From Nitrososphaerota archaeon (lineage in GTDB: Archaea > Thermoproteota > Nitrososphaeria > Nitrososphaerales > Gagatemarchaeaceae), in NCBI GenBank assembly GCA_027886825.1, contig JAPCJS010000006.1, forward strand, positions 1 to 32,443: a stretch of DNA of 32,443 nt, in the 5' to 3' direction. Positions 7,716 to 16,317 of the stretch are shown here, piece by piece (within the stretch, counting starts at the first letter, position 1; each line of letters opens with the position of its first letter). The notes beneath the pieces were generated by a model. The model saw nothing but the letters and a program-made list of their open reading frames with translations. It did no database searches and was not told the origin of the DNA. A program made the position numbers and the translations under genes.

Positions 7716-9668
7716 CTAGGGCTTCGGCAGTCCCATCTTCTCCTCGATCTCCGCCCATCTGGGATCCGCCTCGCACTCCTCAAAACCAATGCTCCCTCGA
7801 AGGTAAAGAAGGTTCGTGTCACGAGCGTCGCACGCCAGTCGAAAGAGCCTGAAGGCTTCGTCCTTCTCTCCCAGAACGAACCTGACCATCCCCACCCAGG
7901 ATGGTGATACCCCCTCCTTGTCTGCGACCTCTTTCATCAGTTTGGTCGCCGATTCCCTGTCTCCCGCGCGGGCGTACGCCCAGGCCAGGCTCACCCCGAG
8001 GCCCGGACTTCTTCCATCCATCTCGAAGGCCTTCTTGCACTCCTCAATCGCCTCGGCGAACCTGCCCAGCTCCACTAGCACGACCGACTTCCAAAAGCGG
8101 GCCGCCGCAAAGTCAGGACTCGAGACGATCACCATCTCGAACTGCTCGGCTGCCTCGTCAAACCTCCGGAGATAATACAGGGTGACACCGGTGGCCAGGT
8201 TGAGGACACGGGAATAGGGGTCAAGGTCCTTCGCGCGCTTCACCATGGCGCTCGCATCCTCGAACCTTCCCTGGAAGTTGAGCAGGATCGCGTACCAGTG
8301 GTAGGCAGCGGGATAGTTCGGTCTGAGCTCTATCGCCTTCTTGTACTCCCTCTCCGCCGATGCAAAGTCCCAGTAGCGGGTGAGCAGCGAGGAGCCCAGG
8401 GAGGCGTGCGCCTCGGCGAGGCTGTCGTCCAGGGCGACGGCCTTGGAGGCATATCCCTCGGCGATGGGCCCAGCCGCGTCAGCTGTCATCCAGAGGTAGT
8501 CGGCCATGATAAAATAGGCGTCGGCGAGGCCGGAGTAGGCCATGGCGAAGCTGGGATCGACCCTCACAGCCTCCTCGAAGTACTTGATCGCCTTGCTGAC
8601 GCTGGCTTCGGTCCTATCGTTCCAGTAGTACCTGCCCTTCAGATAGAGCGCATAGGCCTCCGTGCTCGAGGTGGCCCTCTTCTCGATCACCTGCTTCTCC
8701 TTCGAGAGCAGGTGCACCCTGAGCGCATCCGCCACCCGCTCCGCGATATCGCTCTGTATGGCGAAGACGTCGCTCAGCTCCCGGTCGTAGGTCTGTGACC
8801 AGACGTGCTTGTCGCTCTCCGCCTGTATGAGCTGCGCCGTTATCCTCAGCCTGTTGCCGGCCTTGCGGACGCTGCCTTCGAGGATCGACCCGGCCCCCAG
8901 CTCCTGTGATATCTGTCCGATCGAGCTTGTGGTGTCCCTGTACCTCATGACGGACGTCCGCGAGATGACGTTCAGCCCGCCGATCCGCGAGATCGTCGAG
9001 ATCAGCTCCTCGGTCAATCCATCCGCAAAGTATCTGTCGTTCGGATCCGGGCTCATGTTCGCCAGTGGAAGGACCGCGACGCGCCGTGGATCCAGAGTCT
9101 CTTTCTCCGTGAAGCTGGCGGCGGGCATCGTGGGCAGGACCTTGTAGAGCTCCACAGGATGGCTGATGTTCTTAAGCTCGCGCGGACCCAGACTCACAAA
9201 CTGGCACTGCACCTTGCCTCTCACCTGGTCGACCACCTGCCTGGTCACGCAGATGCCTCCCGGCTCGGCCACCGGCTCCACGCGCGCTGCCATATTCACG
9301 GCCTCGCCCAGTATGTCGCCCGCCGCGTGAACGATATCGCCGACGTGAACGCCTATCCTGATGATTACCTGTTCGTCCTGTCTTCGTCCCTGGTTGAACT
9401 TCCTCATCTCTTTCTGCGCTTCGAGCGCGCAGTTGACGGCCTCCACGGCGCTCGCCAGTTCGACCAGGAAGGCATCGCCGATTGTCTTGACGACCGTGCC
9501 ACCATATCTTGGGAATATCGCCGTGAGCAGGGCGCGATGCTCCTCGAGGAGCCGCAGCGCGTGGTTCTCATCTTTCTCGCTGATCGAGCTGTAGCCGACG
9601 ACGTCCGTGAACATGATCGCGCCAAGCCGCCGCTCCTGCGCACGCCTGACCTCGCCCAAGCCTGCCAC
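7716..9668 (-). CDS. Class III adenylate cyclase with TolB/FlgO-like domain and TPR repeats
   Basis: A 650-residue soluble cyclase that should make cAMP from ATP. Residues 10-185 are a class III catalytic domain with every key residue: metal-binding D22 (FTDVVGYS) and D65 (IGDAF), adenine-selecting K61 and D118, and transition-state N125 and R129 (VNMAARVE). The K/D pair predicts ATP rather than GTP. Residues about 195-330 (RRVAVLPLANMSPDPNDRYFADGLTEEL and later GSILEGSVRKAGNRLRITAQLI) form the TolB/FlgO-like beta domain, and the rest is about eight TPR units for protein binding. This three-part layout is well known from rhizobia and other bacteria and looks acquired here. The start is a GTG. 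No cAMP receptor gene is adjacent. Confidence 0.92.
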   Translation of the reverse strand: MAGLGEVRRAQERRLGAIMFTDVVGYSSISEKDENHALRLLEEHRALLTAIFPRYGGTVVKTIGDAFLVELASAVEAVNCALEAQKEMRKFNQGRRQDEQVIIRIGVHVGDIVHAAGDILGEAVNMAARVEPVAEPGGICVTRQVVDQVRGKVQCQFVSLGPRELKNISHPVELYKVLPTMPAASFTEKETLDPRRVAVLPLANMSPDPNDRYFADGLTEELISTISRIGGLNVISRTSVMRYRDTTSSIGQISQELGAGSILEGSVRKAGNRLRITAQLIQAESDKHVWSQTYDRELSDVFAIQSDIAERVADALRVHLLSKEKQVIEKRATSSTEAYALYLKGRYYWNDRTEASVSKAIKYFEEAVRVDPSFAMAYSGLADAYFIMADYLWMTADAAGPIAEGYASKAVALDDSLAEAHASLGSSLLTRYWDFASAEREYKKAIELRPNYPAAYHWYAILLNFQGRFEDASAMVKRAKDLDPYSRVLNLATGVTLYYLRRFDEAAEQFEMVIVSSPDFAAARFWKSVVLVELGRFAEAIEECKKAFEMDGRSPGLGVSLAWAYARAGDRESATKLMKEVADKEGVSPSWVGMVRFVLGEKDEAFRLFRLACDARDTNLLYLRGSIGFEECEADPRWAEIEEKMGLPKP

Positions 9669-9804
9669 CCGACCCCCCAGCGAGAGAGAGGGGAAGCCGC
9701 CTTAAGACGATTCCAGTGGTCGAATCCATCATGGGGTATGTAGCGCTGCCTTCGCCCGCCCTCGTGCGACATTCATTCAGGCTGTGGAGACACGGGCTGG
9801 AAGG

Positions 9805-10506
9805 CTATGGCAGAGCTGCGCCGGTCAGAAGGAGCATGTTTTCGACTAGCTCCCCGGGCTTCGAGATCATGGGCCAGTGGCCCGACTCGATGACCTTTGT
9901 GGGGCCATCCAGCTTCCTCTTCAGGATCTGCTCCACGTCGTCACCGCCACCGGTGCAGAGGATGTAGGCCTTCTTCGCCGAGTGCCATTTCTCGGACAGG
10001 GTCACCGGGTCGCCGGCATATCTCATGAGCCAGGGCGTGACCTTGGACAGCATCCACTCCCGGTCTGCGCCCTGGACGTCCTTTCCGATGCTCCCAAGAA
10101 TGGATTCGGTGAGGGGGATCCTCCATCCGTCCTCCAGCGTCGGCCAGCCTTCTCGGCTGAAATCCCCCTGTGGCGTCCGGACGTCCTCGGGTATGAAAGC
10201 GTCCAGGAATAGGACGAGGCCCACCCTCTTCTCGTCGGCCCTGTCGGCCACCGCGGCCACGACCTTCCCTGCGAAGCTGTGACCGACCAGCACGACGTCC
10301 TCGAGGTCGTTGTACTTTATGGTGTTCAGGACGTCCTGAATCGCGGTCTCGAGGCCGATGTCCTGGGAGGCGAGGTGGACCCTCTCTCCCATCCCCGTCA
10401 GGGTGACGGCATGGACCTCGTGTCCTTTCTGCTCGAGCAGTGGAGTGACCTTCTTCCAGGCCCACCCACCCAACCAGGCGCCTGGGACGAGGACGAACGT
10501 TGCCAC
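9805..10506 (-). CDS. Alpha/beta hydrolase (methylesterase / EstC-like)
   Basis: A 233-residue hydrolase of the compact type related to plant methylesterases and EstC. It starts with the oxyanion segment FVLVPGAWLGGWAW, then has TLTGMGERVHLAS, the nucleophile elbow GHSFAG (S77), an acid candidate near D189-D190 or D102, and the catalytic His in SGHWPMI (H210). All three are in the expected order, so it should be an active serine esterase, lyase or lactonase in the cytosol. The GTG at 10506 fits the motif and has a GGGAG site about 9 bases upstream and a TATA-like box about 36 bases upstream (10538-10546). The substrate is not predictable. It is a single-gene unit. Confidence 0.9.
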   Translation of the reverse strand: MATFVLVPGAWLGGWAWKKVTPLLEQKGHEVHAVTLTGMGERVHLASQDIGLETAIQDVLNTIKYNDLEDVVLVGHSFAGKVVAAVADRADEKRVGLVLFLDAFIPEDVRTPQGDFSREGWPTLEDGWRIPLTESILGSIGKDVQGADREWMLSKVTPWLMRYAGDPVTLSEKWHSAKKAYILCTGGGDDVEQILKRKLDGPTKVIESGHWPMISKPGELVENMLLLTGAALP

Positions 10507-10792
10507 ATCTATCTCCCGAGATCAATTGGGCTCTGTTTGGTATTTTAGAGTGTCCCCGACCTGCTTGTGATTGGGATCCGGGCGACCGTGTTCCTACGGC
10601 GTCAGAGGCTGCGCCAGGAGATCGTTTTCGAGCCCAAGCTCCCAATTAGAGCAGCTCGGCTCCTTGCCAAGGACAGGCTGAGATCGCCATCGGCCCCAAC
10701 CCCGGGACAGGTAAGCTTTACGTAGTTAGTTGTACTTTACTACCTGCATTAAATACCAGCTGATGATTCAGCACTTTCTGAGATAGAAATCA

Positions 10793-11767
10793 ATGTCTCC
10801 AATCGAAGTTCAGATAACAGACGCCGTCTCCATGCTCGAAGAGAGCGTGGTCACGATCGGAAGCATCCGTCTGGCCAGGGACTTCCGCTACGGGACGGTT
10901 CCGCTAGAGGGTCAGGGTACTGGAGTGGTCGTGGACGAAAAGAAGGGATACATCGTCACCAACAACCACGTAGTCGACGGCGCGGAGAGGGTTCAGGTTA
11001 CACTCAGAGACGGCCGCACCTTTAGCGGCGAGGTCGTCGGAGCGGACCGCCCAACGGACGTCGCGCTGGTGCGTGTGGAGGCGTCCCAGCTGAAGGCCGC
11101 GAAGCTGGGTGACTCTGAGAACCTGAGGGTAGGGCAGATCGTCCTTGCCATCGGCAACGCCCTGGGTCTGCCAGGCGCCCCAACCGTCTCGATGGGTGTG
11201 ATCAGCGCGATCGGGCGCCCGCTGCCCGGCGCAGACTTTCTGCACGAGGGCATGATCCAGACAGACGCGAGCATCAATCCGGGAAACAGCGGCGGTCCCC
11301 TGGTAGATCTTGAGGGGAACGTCATCGGCATCAACAGCTCGATGATAGCCTTCGCCCAGGGAGTTGGCTTCTCCATACCGATCCACACGGTGAAACAGGT
11401 AGTCGGCCAGATCCTCCAGAACGGGAGGGTGATCAGGCCGTGGCTCGGGATATCGGGATTGGACCTGACGCCCCAGATCGCCAAGCGCTATGGCATGCCC
11501 GTGGAGTCGGGCGTGCTCGTTGCCGAGGTGACGGAGGAAGGCGCTGCCTTCGAGGCGGGCCTGAGAGAGGGCGACATACTGGTACAGGTGAACGAGTCCA
11601 AGGTCGATGGCATGAAGGACCTGGTCAGGGCACTCTCCAAGGAGACCATAGGTGGCGTCGCAAAGCTCGTCGTCATCAGGGTGGGCAGCAAGGTCGAGAC
11701 CTCGGTACGGCTCGTAGAGGCGCCTGCTGAGGAATCGAGGCCCAGGATCAGGAGCAGGGTGAGATAG
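10793..11767 (+). CDS. HtrA/Deg-type trypsin-like protease with one PDZ domain, apparently cytosolic
   Basis: A 324-residue serine protease. The catalytic triad is complete: H59 (VTNNHVVDGA), D89 (PTDVALVRV) and S167 (NPGNSGGPL). A single PDZ domain covers residues about 215-310 (RPWLGISG, then ESGVLVAEVTEEGAAFEAGLREGDILVQVN). HtrA proteins degrade or refold damaged proteins. Most bacterial ones have a signal peptide or membrane anchor; this one starts directly with MSPIEVQ and has neither, so it should act in the cytoplasm. The tail is Arg-rich. The next gene, DUF1512, starts three bases after its stop, so both share a transcript and probably a task. A TTAAATACC box lies about 40 bases before the ATG. 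Confidence 0.93.
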   Translation: MSPIEVQITDAVSMLEESVVTIGSIRLARDFRYGTVPLEGQGTGVVVDEKKGYIVTNNHVVDGAERVQVTLRDGRTFSGEVVGADRPTDVALVRVEASQLKAAKLGDSENLRVGQIVLAIGNALGLPGAPTVSMGVISAIGRPLPGADFLHEGMIQTDASINPGNSGGPLVDLEGNVIGINSSMIAFAQGVGFSIPIHTVKQVVGQILQNGRVIRPWLGISGLDLTPQIAKRYGMPVESGVLVAEVTEEGAAFEAGLREGDILVQVNESKVDGMKDLVRALSKETIGGVAKLVVIRVGSKVETSVRLVEAPAEESRPRIRSRVR

Positions 11768-11770
11768 GCG

Positions 11771-12877
11771 ATGGTGAGCATCTTCGGGGTCGACGTCCCC
11801 ACTCTCCTCAGCCTCCTCTCGTTCGGCCTGATCTTCTTCCTGGTGTTCTACGGCCCGCGCATCCAGTCCTTCACAACGCTCGGAAGCATCGTGAAGTCTC
11901 TAGCAAAGCTGGAGACCATGAAGGGCAGCGCGAGGGCGACCGTGGTCGACTACATCAAGACGACCGGAAAGGCTGGTGATGGTGGAGACTTCCCCAACCG
12001 CGTCGACGATATCATCAACTACGTCACCATCATGCCCGTTGACATAGACCCGAGCGGCGTCATCCGCAAGATCGAGCACCTCGCGAACACCAGCGACGAG
12101 AGGATCAGGAGGGAGATAGCACGCCTCATGAAGGGAGCGGACCCCGTCTCTCTTTCGGTCGCACAGAACCTGGTTGAGATCGCCGGCGGCCTCAACATGA
12201 TGCACAAGGTAATCAGGCACTACTACCTCATGGGAAGAAAGACGCACTCCTACGCGACGCTGCTCCAGCTCCAGATGAGCCTGCCGCAGGTCATGGAGCA
12301 GGCCGAGGAGCTCCTCAAGGCGACGGACTCGATCAAGAGCGGCAAGCCCATCGGAGACGGCGTCGGGCCCCTGGTGGCATCGAAGTTCATCGGAGACGCA
12401 CCGCAGGAGGGCATCGCCAAGGACACCATACTCGCAAGGACGACGGTCAAGGGCCGACAGCTCTACGTGATAAAGGCCGAGGGCCCGATGGGCTACGTCG
12501 GGCAGCCCGGAGTGGCTATCCGGAAGGTCGTGGAGGAGATGAACACGCCCCTGAAGGCCATAATCATGGTGGATGCGGCGGCCAAGCTTGAAGGCGAAGA
12601 TACCGGCGAGATAGCGGAGGGCGTCGGAGCAGCGATAGGGGGCATCGGCGTCGAGAAGTTCCAGATCGAGGAGGTCGCGGCAAGGCACGGGATACCCCTG
12701 TATGCGGTCCTGGTCAAGGAGGGGGACGAGGACGTCATGTCAACCATGAAGAAGGAGATAGCCGACGGTGCGGACAGGGCTGCCGAGGCGGTGACGAGGA
12801 CCATCGAGGAGAACTCGGATGAGGGTGACGTCATCCTCCTTGCAGGCATAGGCAACACTCTCGGGGTCGGTCAGTGA
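11771..12877 (+). CDS. DUF1512 family archaeal membrane-anchored protein
   Basis: A 368-residue protein of the archaeal DUF1512 family, whose function is unknown. One N-terminal membrane helix (LLSLLSFGLIFFLVFY) is followed by a large cytosolic part. Family hallmarks are PIGDGVGPLVASKFIG, then ARTTVKGRQLYVIKAEGPMGYVGQPG, and the late stretch ILLAGIGNTLGVGQ. The glycine-rich loops and AIIMVDAAAKLEGE look like a nucleotide- or metabolite-binding fold, though this is inference. It starts three bases after the HtrA stop. The tight link suggests that this protein anchors, feeds or controls the soluble protease at the membrane. The start gives a full-length family member. Confidence 0.88.
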   Translation: MVSIFGVDVPTLLSLLSFGLIFFLVFYGPRIQSFTTLGSIVKSLAKLETMKGSARATVVDYIKTTGKAGDGGDFPNRVDDIINYVTIMPVDIDPSGVIRKIEHLANTSDERIRREIARLMKGADPVSLSVAQNLVEIAGGLNMMHKVIRHYYLMGRKTHSYATLLQLQMSLPQVMEQAEELLKATDSIKSGKPIGDGVGPLVASKFIGDAPQEGIAKDTILARTTVKGRQLYVIKAEGPMGYVGQPGVAIRKVVEEMNTPLKAIIMVDAAAKLEGEDTGEIAEGVGAAIGGIGVEKFQIEEVAARHGIPLYAVLVKEGDEDVMSTMKKEIADGADRAAEAVTRTIEENSDEGDVILLAGIGNTLGVGQ

Positions 12878-13015
12878 GCGCCCAGCTCACCGACCACCTC
12901 GTCCCGCACTTTTCCGCTTGACGGTCACGACGCAAAGCCTGAAATCGCCCACAAAAGAAAGGAGGAGAGATGAGGCCACCTGGCTGGCCGCGGCTTATGA
13001 TTGATGAGGATACAT

Positions 13016-13032
13016 ATGAATTCTGGATTCAT
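13016..13032. repeat. Inverted repeat upstream of the PEFG-CTERM promoter
   Basis: ATGAAT and ATTCAT form a perfect six-base inverted repeat around a five-base spacer, about 30-45 bases upstream of the TATA box at 13059. It could bind an activator. The rest of 12878-13169 shows no gene. Confidence 0.4.
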
Positions 13033-13054
13033 GGATATTATTTTCAGATTCATC

Positions 13055-13075
13055 GCGCTTATATAGAATAAGCGC
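13055..13075 (+). promoter_or_regulatory. Promoter with palindrome over the TATA box
   Basis: GCGCTTAT and ATAAGCGC form a perfect eight-base inverted repeat with the spacer ATAGA. The left arm and spacer contain TTATATAG, a strong archaeal TATA box. A protein bound to the palindrome would block TBP, so this looks like an autoregulatory or repressor operator. Transcription would start near 13089, leaving about 80 bases of leader before the PEFG-CTERM gene at 13170. Confidence 0.6.
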
Positions 13076-13169
13076 CCAGAAATTTTACTGAAATGAGTTG
13101 CCAGAGAGCAAGCTCAAGAGTTTCAGTAATCCTTGCCGTCAGAGTCTCACCTGAGGGTGACGTTCATCC

Positions 13170-13949
13170 ATGACGACCAGCAAGCGCTTGTTGCCGACGT
13201 CTTTCGCGGTCCTCTTGCTCTTTCTTCTTACGTCCACGTCCGCAATCGGCATTGCCGCCGCCGTCACGATCTCTCCCAACGCCGTGCCGATCGACCCTGT
13301 GACGACCCTCTACTTCAGAACTGACCCCGCGGCCATTGTGAAGCCTCACACCCTGAGCACGACTCCCGGGACGGTCCCGGTCGCCGAGACATTCGACCCG
13401 GTCAACGGGATGACCTCAAACGGACAGCCGATAAGTTTCGCCTCCGGCCTGATGAACGGAGCAACGGTAACGAGCGCAAATTTTGTCGTGAATCTGGCTA
13501 ACAACGGCAACGCGGAGACGCTGAATCTAGTCGTCAGCATCTCGAAGAACGGGGTGACGCTCAAGGAAGTAACGATGACAGGTATCACGATACCTGGAGC
13601 CGGAACCAACAAGCAGTTCACCGTCAACATCCCGATGGTCAACACCGCATACAATGCGGGTGACACGCTCGATTGCACCGTAAGAATCACGGGCGTCTTC
13701 GACAACTTCAAGGGCGCTGCCACGACCGCTGATACCATCCAGCTGATCTACAACGGCAACTCTGCCGCCAGGGGTGCAGCCAACAACAGCCAGTGTCAGA
13801 TCAACGCAGACGCGGGGATCGCTGTCCCAGAGTTCGGGACCTCTGCGATGCTCGTTGCGTCCTTTGGACTGGTCGCGGTGCTCGCCCTGAGGCTGATTGT
13901 GCAGCGTGGCTCAGCCGGTCGCACCATCACCCGCCACGTCGTTCCCTGA
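13170..13949 (+). CDS. PEFG-CTERM surface protein
   Basis: A 259-residue exported protein. It has an N-terminal Sec signal (RLLPTSFAVLLLFLLTSTSAIGIAAA). A beta-rich middle follows (ATVTSANFVVNLANNGNAET, then KEVTMTGITIPGAG), like an immunoglobulin-type or CARDB-like sandwich made for cell-surface display. The end has VPEFG at residues 219-223, a membrane helix (SAMLVASFGLVAVLALRLIV) and a basic tail. PEFG-CTERM is the sorting signal used by thaumarchaea with a dedicated archaeosortase, so the protein should be cut near PEFG and anchored outside. Unlike most such tails, 13 residues follow the basic cluster's start. Two Cys residues may pair outside the cell. The role is unknown. Confidence 0.88.
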   Translation: MTTSKRLLPTSFAVLLLFLLTSTSAIGIAAAVTISPNAVPIDPVTTLYFRTDPAAIVKPHTLSTTPGTVPVAETFDPVNGMTSNGQPISFASGLMNGATVTSANFVVNLANNGNAETLNLVVSISKNGVTLKEVTMTGITIPGAGTNKQFTVNIPMVNTAYNAGDTLDCTVRITGVFDNFKGAATTADTIQLIYNGNSAARGAANNSQCQINADAGIAVPEFGTSAMLVASFGLVAVLALRLIVQRGSAGRTITRHVVP

Positions 13950-14133
13950 ATAGGTGTACTAGCAGAGCTACTCCGGGAACGACTCGCGTTAGCAGCCGTA
14001 GGATCTCTATCGGATCCAGAATGACAAGCTCGCTGAGCACTGGGAGACGATAGGATCGATTCCCCCTCGCGCCGAGAGGAAGAACTCGAACGTAAGGTTC
14101 GGATTCACGCCTCAGCAGGGATCAAACGATTCG

Positions 14134-14574
14134 TCAGACCTTGGAGCCCAGGGCTTGCAAGACTTCCATGTGGTCGCTCCGGAACTCCGGGGGAAGCTTT
14201 CCCCTGTCGAAGTACTCCGCTCTCTCGACATCCTGGGACAGGCTTCCTATGCCGTCTATGGAGACGTCATAGACAAAACAGATGTCCCAGTGCTTGTCGC
14301 CATATGACTGGACGTCGAGCAATCTGACGTTCTTTGAGTCTGCTCCCAGCTGCTCTCTCACTACTCGCTTTATGGCTGATTCAGGATGTTCCCCGAAATT
14401 GATGATGGCGGAGGGAAACACCCACTTTCCCGCCGTGAATTCCGGGCGGATCTTCTTTATGAGGAGTAGCTCGTTTCCCCTCTTTATTATCGCAAACGCC
14501 GAGATGTGAGCCACCTCCTCGGACTGCTGTCCCTGGACCTGAGGAGTCAGCCTCGCCGTCTTTTGAGTGCTCAT
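14134..14574 (-). CDS. Nudix-fold protein with degenerate Nudix box
   Basis: A 146-residue Nudix-fold protein. Strand AHISAFAIIKRGNELLLIKK and the loop AGKWVFPSAIINFGEHPESAI are typical. The Nudix box, however, reads G61, then R70-V71-V72-R73-E74-Q75 and G77, where the family needs R-E-U-x-E-E. Two of three metal-binding glutamates are replaced (V71, Q75). It may therefore be a weak hydrolase or a ligand-binding regulator. The ATG at 14574 is chosen over the frame from 14625 because a TATA box lies 27 bases upstream. It is divergent from the flavin oxidase at 14893, with about 320 bases between them. Confidence 0.82.
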   Translation of the reverse strand: MSTQKTARLTPQVQGQQSEEVAHISAFAIIKRGNELLLIKKIRPEFTAGKWVFPSAIINFGEHPESAIKRVVREQLGADSKNVRLLDVQSYGDKHWDICFVYDVSIDGIGSLSQDVERAEYFDRGKLPPEFRSDHMEVLQALGSKV

Positions 14575-14596
14575 GACTACCCGCGGCTCTGCTGCA

Positions 14597-14609
14597 GAAT
14601 ATAAGCGCG
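14597..14609 (-). promoter_or_regulatory. TATA box for the Nudix gene
   Basis: Minus-strand CGCGCTTATATTC is centred about 27 bases before the ATG at 14574. It shares CGCGCTTATAT with the PEFG-CTERM promoter at 13053-13063. Confidence 0.55.
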
Positions 14610-14861
14610 AGCAAAAGCAGTTCAAGAAAGAAAGCCAACGTTGTGATTCGATTCTTGCTGCTTAATGACCTCTCCGCAGCAGTTCTAGTGAACTCGCTCG
14701 TCCAATTCCTCGAGAGCGCGCCCTTGGTAAGAACTGAGGTCAAATAACCGTCTACCCCGCTCCGCACGTCGGACGGCGGCGCGTCCGCCTGGTCGGGTCT
14801 ACCCTGTTTGGTTATGCTCCCCCTGTTTGTTGTGGATTACGGGCGCGCACTGCCCGCCTCC

Positions 14862-14869
14862 AATATATC
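14862..14869 (+). promoter_or_regulatory. TATA box for the flavin oxidase gene
   Basis: AATATATC is centred 27 bases before the ATG at 14893, fitting a leaderless mRNA and deciding that start. Confidence 0.6.
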
Positions 14870-14892
14870 ATTCCGGGGACAGAACGAAGGCC

Positions 14893-16314
14893 ATGACAAC
14901 ACAGAAGCAAGGAATTCAGATTGACGGTGCGCAGAAGGCCACCCTGAACACCGAGCCGCTCCGCAGCGACTTTCGCGGACCGATAGTGACCCCGGGGAGT
15001 GCCGAGTACGACGAAACGCGGAAGCTCTACAACGCGATGATCGACAAGAGACCCTCGGTGATCGCCCGGTGCCGGGACGTGGCCGACGTGATCGCCGCAA
15101 TCAGGTTCGGAAAGGAGCAGGGCCTTGACATTGCGATAAGGGGAGCCGGTCACAACGGGGGAGGCCTGGGGAGCGTCGACAACGGCCTGATGATCGACCT
15201 CTCGCTGATGCGGGGTGTCAGGGTCGATCCCAGCGCCCGCACGGCTCAGGTTGAGGGAGGCTGCCAGCTTGGAGACCTCGACCATGCTTCTCACGCATTC
15301 GGACTTGCAACGCCGGCCGGCATCATCTCGACGACGGGCGTCGGTGGTCTGACCCTGGGCGGGGGAATCGGACACCTCACGCGCAAGTACGGGTTGACCA
15401 TAGACAACCTGATCTCGGTCGACATGGTCCTGGCAGACGGTAGTTTCGTTACTGCCGATGCCGACCACAACAAGGACCTGTTCTGGTGCGTGCGGGGAGG
15501 AGGAGGCAATTTTGGCGTGGTCACCTCCTTCACGTTCCGACTCCATCCGGTATCCTCCGTCTTTGCGGGTCCGACCTTCTGGCCCATCGAGCAGGCGGCC
15601 GAGGTCCTGAAGTGGTATAGGGAGTTCATGCCCGAGGCTCCAGAGGAGTTGAATGGGTTCTTCGCCTTCCTGACGGTGCCACCCGTCGCCCCCTTTCCTG
15701 AGGAGCTGCGGATGAAGAAGGTGGCGGCGGTTGTCTGGTGCTCCCAGGGTTCGGCCGAGGAGACCGAGAAGATGCTCGCCCCGGTCCACAAGGTCGGCAA
15801 ACCAGCGATGCACGGGGTACAGAAGATGGCGTACCCTGCTGTCCAGAGCATGTTCGACGGGTTGTATCCACCAGGCCATCAGTGGTACTGGCGGGCCGAC
15901 TTTGTCAGGGAGATCAGTGATGAAGCGGTCGAGAAACACGTAGCGAACGCAAACAGGCTACCGACCCCGTCATCGACGATGCATCTCTACCCGATCGACG
16001 GTGCCGCATCAAGGGTGGGCAAGAACGAGACGCCTTGGGCCTACAGGGACGGGAAGTGGGCCGAGGTCATCGTCGGCGTCGACCCTGACCCCGCGAACGC
16101 CAAAGCGATCAAGGACTGGACTGTGTCGTACTGGGAGGACCTTCATCCGTACTCGATGGGCGGGGCCTACGTGAACTTCATGATGGATGAGGGTCAGGAG
16201 AGGGTCAAGGCAACGTACCGGGAGAACTATGAGCGGCTCGTGACAAACAAGCGGAGATATGACCCGACAAATCTGTTCCACATAAACCAGAACATAAGGC
16301 CTGTAACGATATAG
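14893..16314 (+). CDS. FAD-linked oxidase of the VAO/BBE (berberine bridge) family
   Basis: A 473-residue flavin oxidase. The PCMH-type FAD domain covers residues about 40-215: RPSVIARCRDVADVIAAIRF, then RGAGHNGGG, whose His is the usual covalent FAD attachment point. LATPAGIISTTGVGGLTLGGGIGHLTRKYGL follows; the place of the second attachment Cys found in bicovalent enzymes is not a Cys, so FAD should be held by the His alone. The C-terminal BBE motif RYDPTNLFHINQNI is intact. Such enzymes oxidise sugars, alcohols or alkaloid-like compounds and pass electrons to oxygen or another acceptor. The ATG at 14893 is set by the TATA box. No signal peptide is visible, so it is likely cytosolic. Confidence 0.93.
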   Translation: MTTQKQGIQIDGAQKATLNTEPLRSDFRGPIVTPGSAEYDETRKLYNAMIDKRPSVIARCRDVADVIAAIRFGKEQGLDIAIRGAGHNGGGLGSVDNGLMIDLSLMRGVRVDPSARTAQVEGGCQLGDLDHASHAFGLATPAGIISTTGVGGLTLGGGIGHLTRKYGLTIDNLISVDMVLADGSFVTADADHNKDLFWCVRGGGGNFGVVTSFTFRLHPVSSVFAGPTFWPIEQAAEVLKWYREFMPEAPEELNGFFAFLTVPPVAPFPEELRMKKVAAVVWCSQGSAEETEKMLAPVHKVGKPAMHGVQKMAYPAVQSMFDGLYPPGHQWYWRADFVREISDEAVEKHVANANRLPTPSSTMHLYPIDGAASRVGKNETPWAYRDGKWAEVIVGVDPDPANAKAIKDWTVSYWEDLHPYSMGGAYVNFMMDEGQERVKATYRENYERLVTNKRRYDPTNLFHINQNIRPVTI

Positions 16315-16317
16315 CAA

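Noticed and set aside
14812-15939. Minus-strand frame of 375 codons
   Set aside because: Antisense of the BBE oxidase gene, whose motifs are complete.
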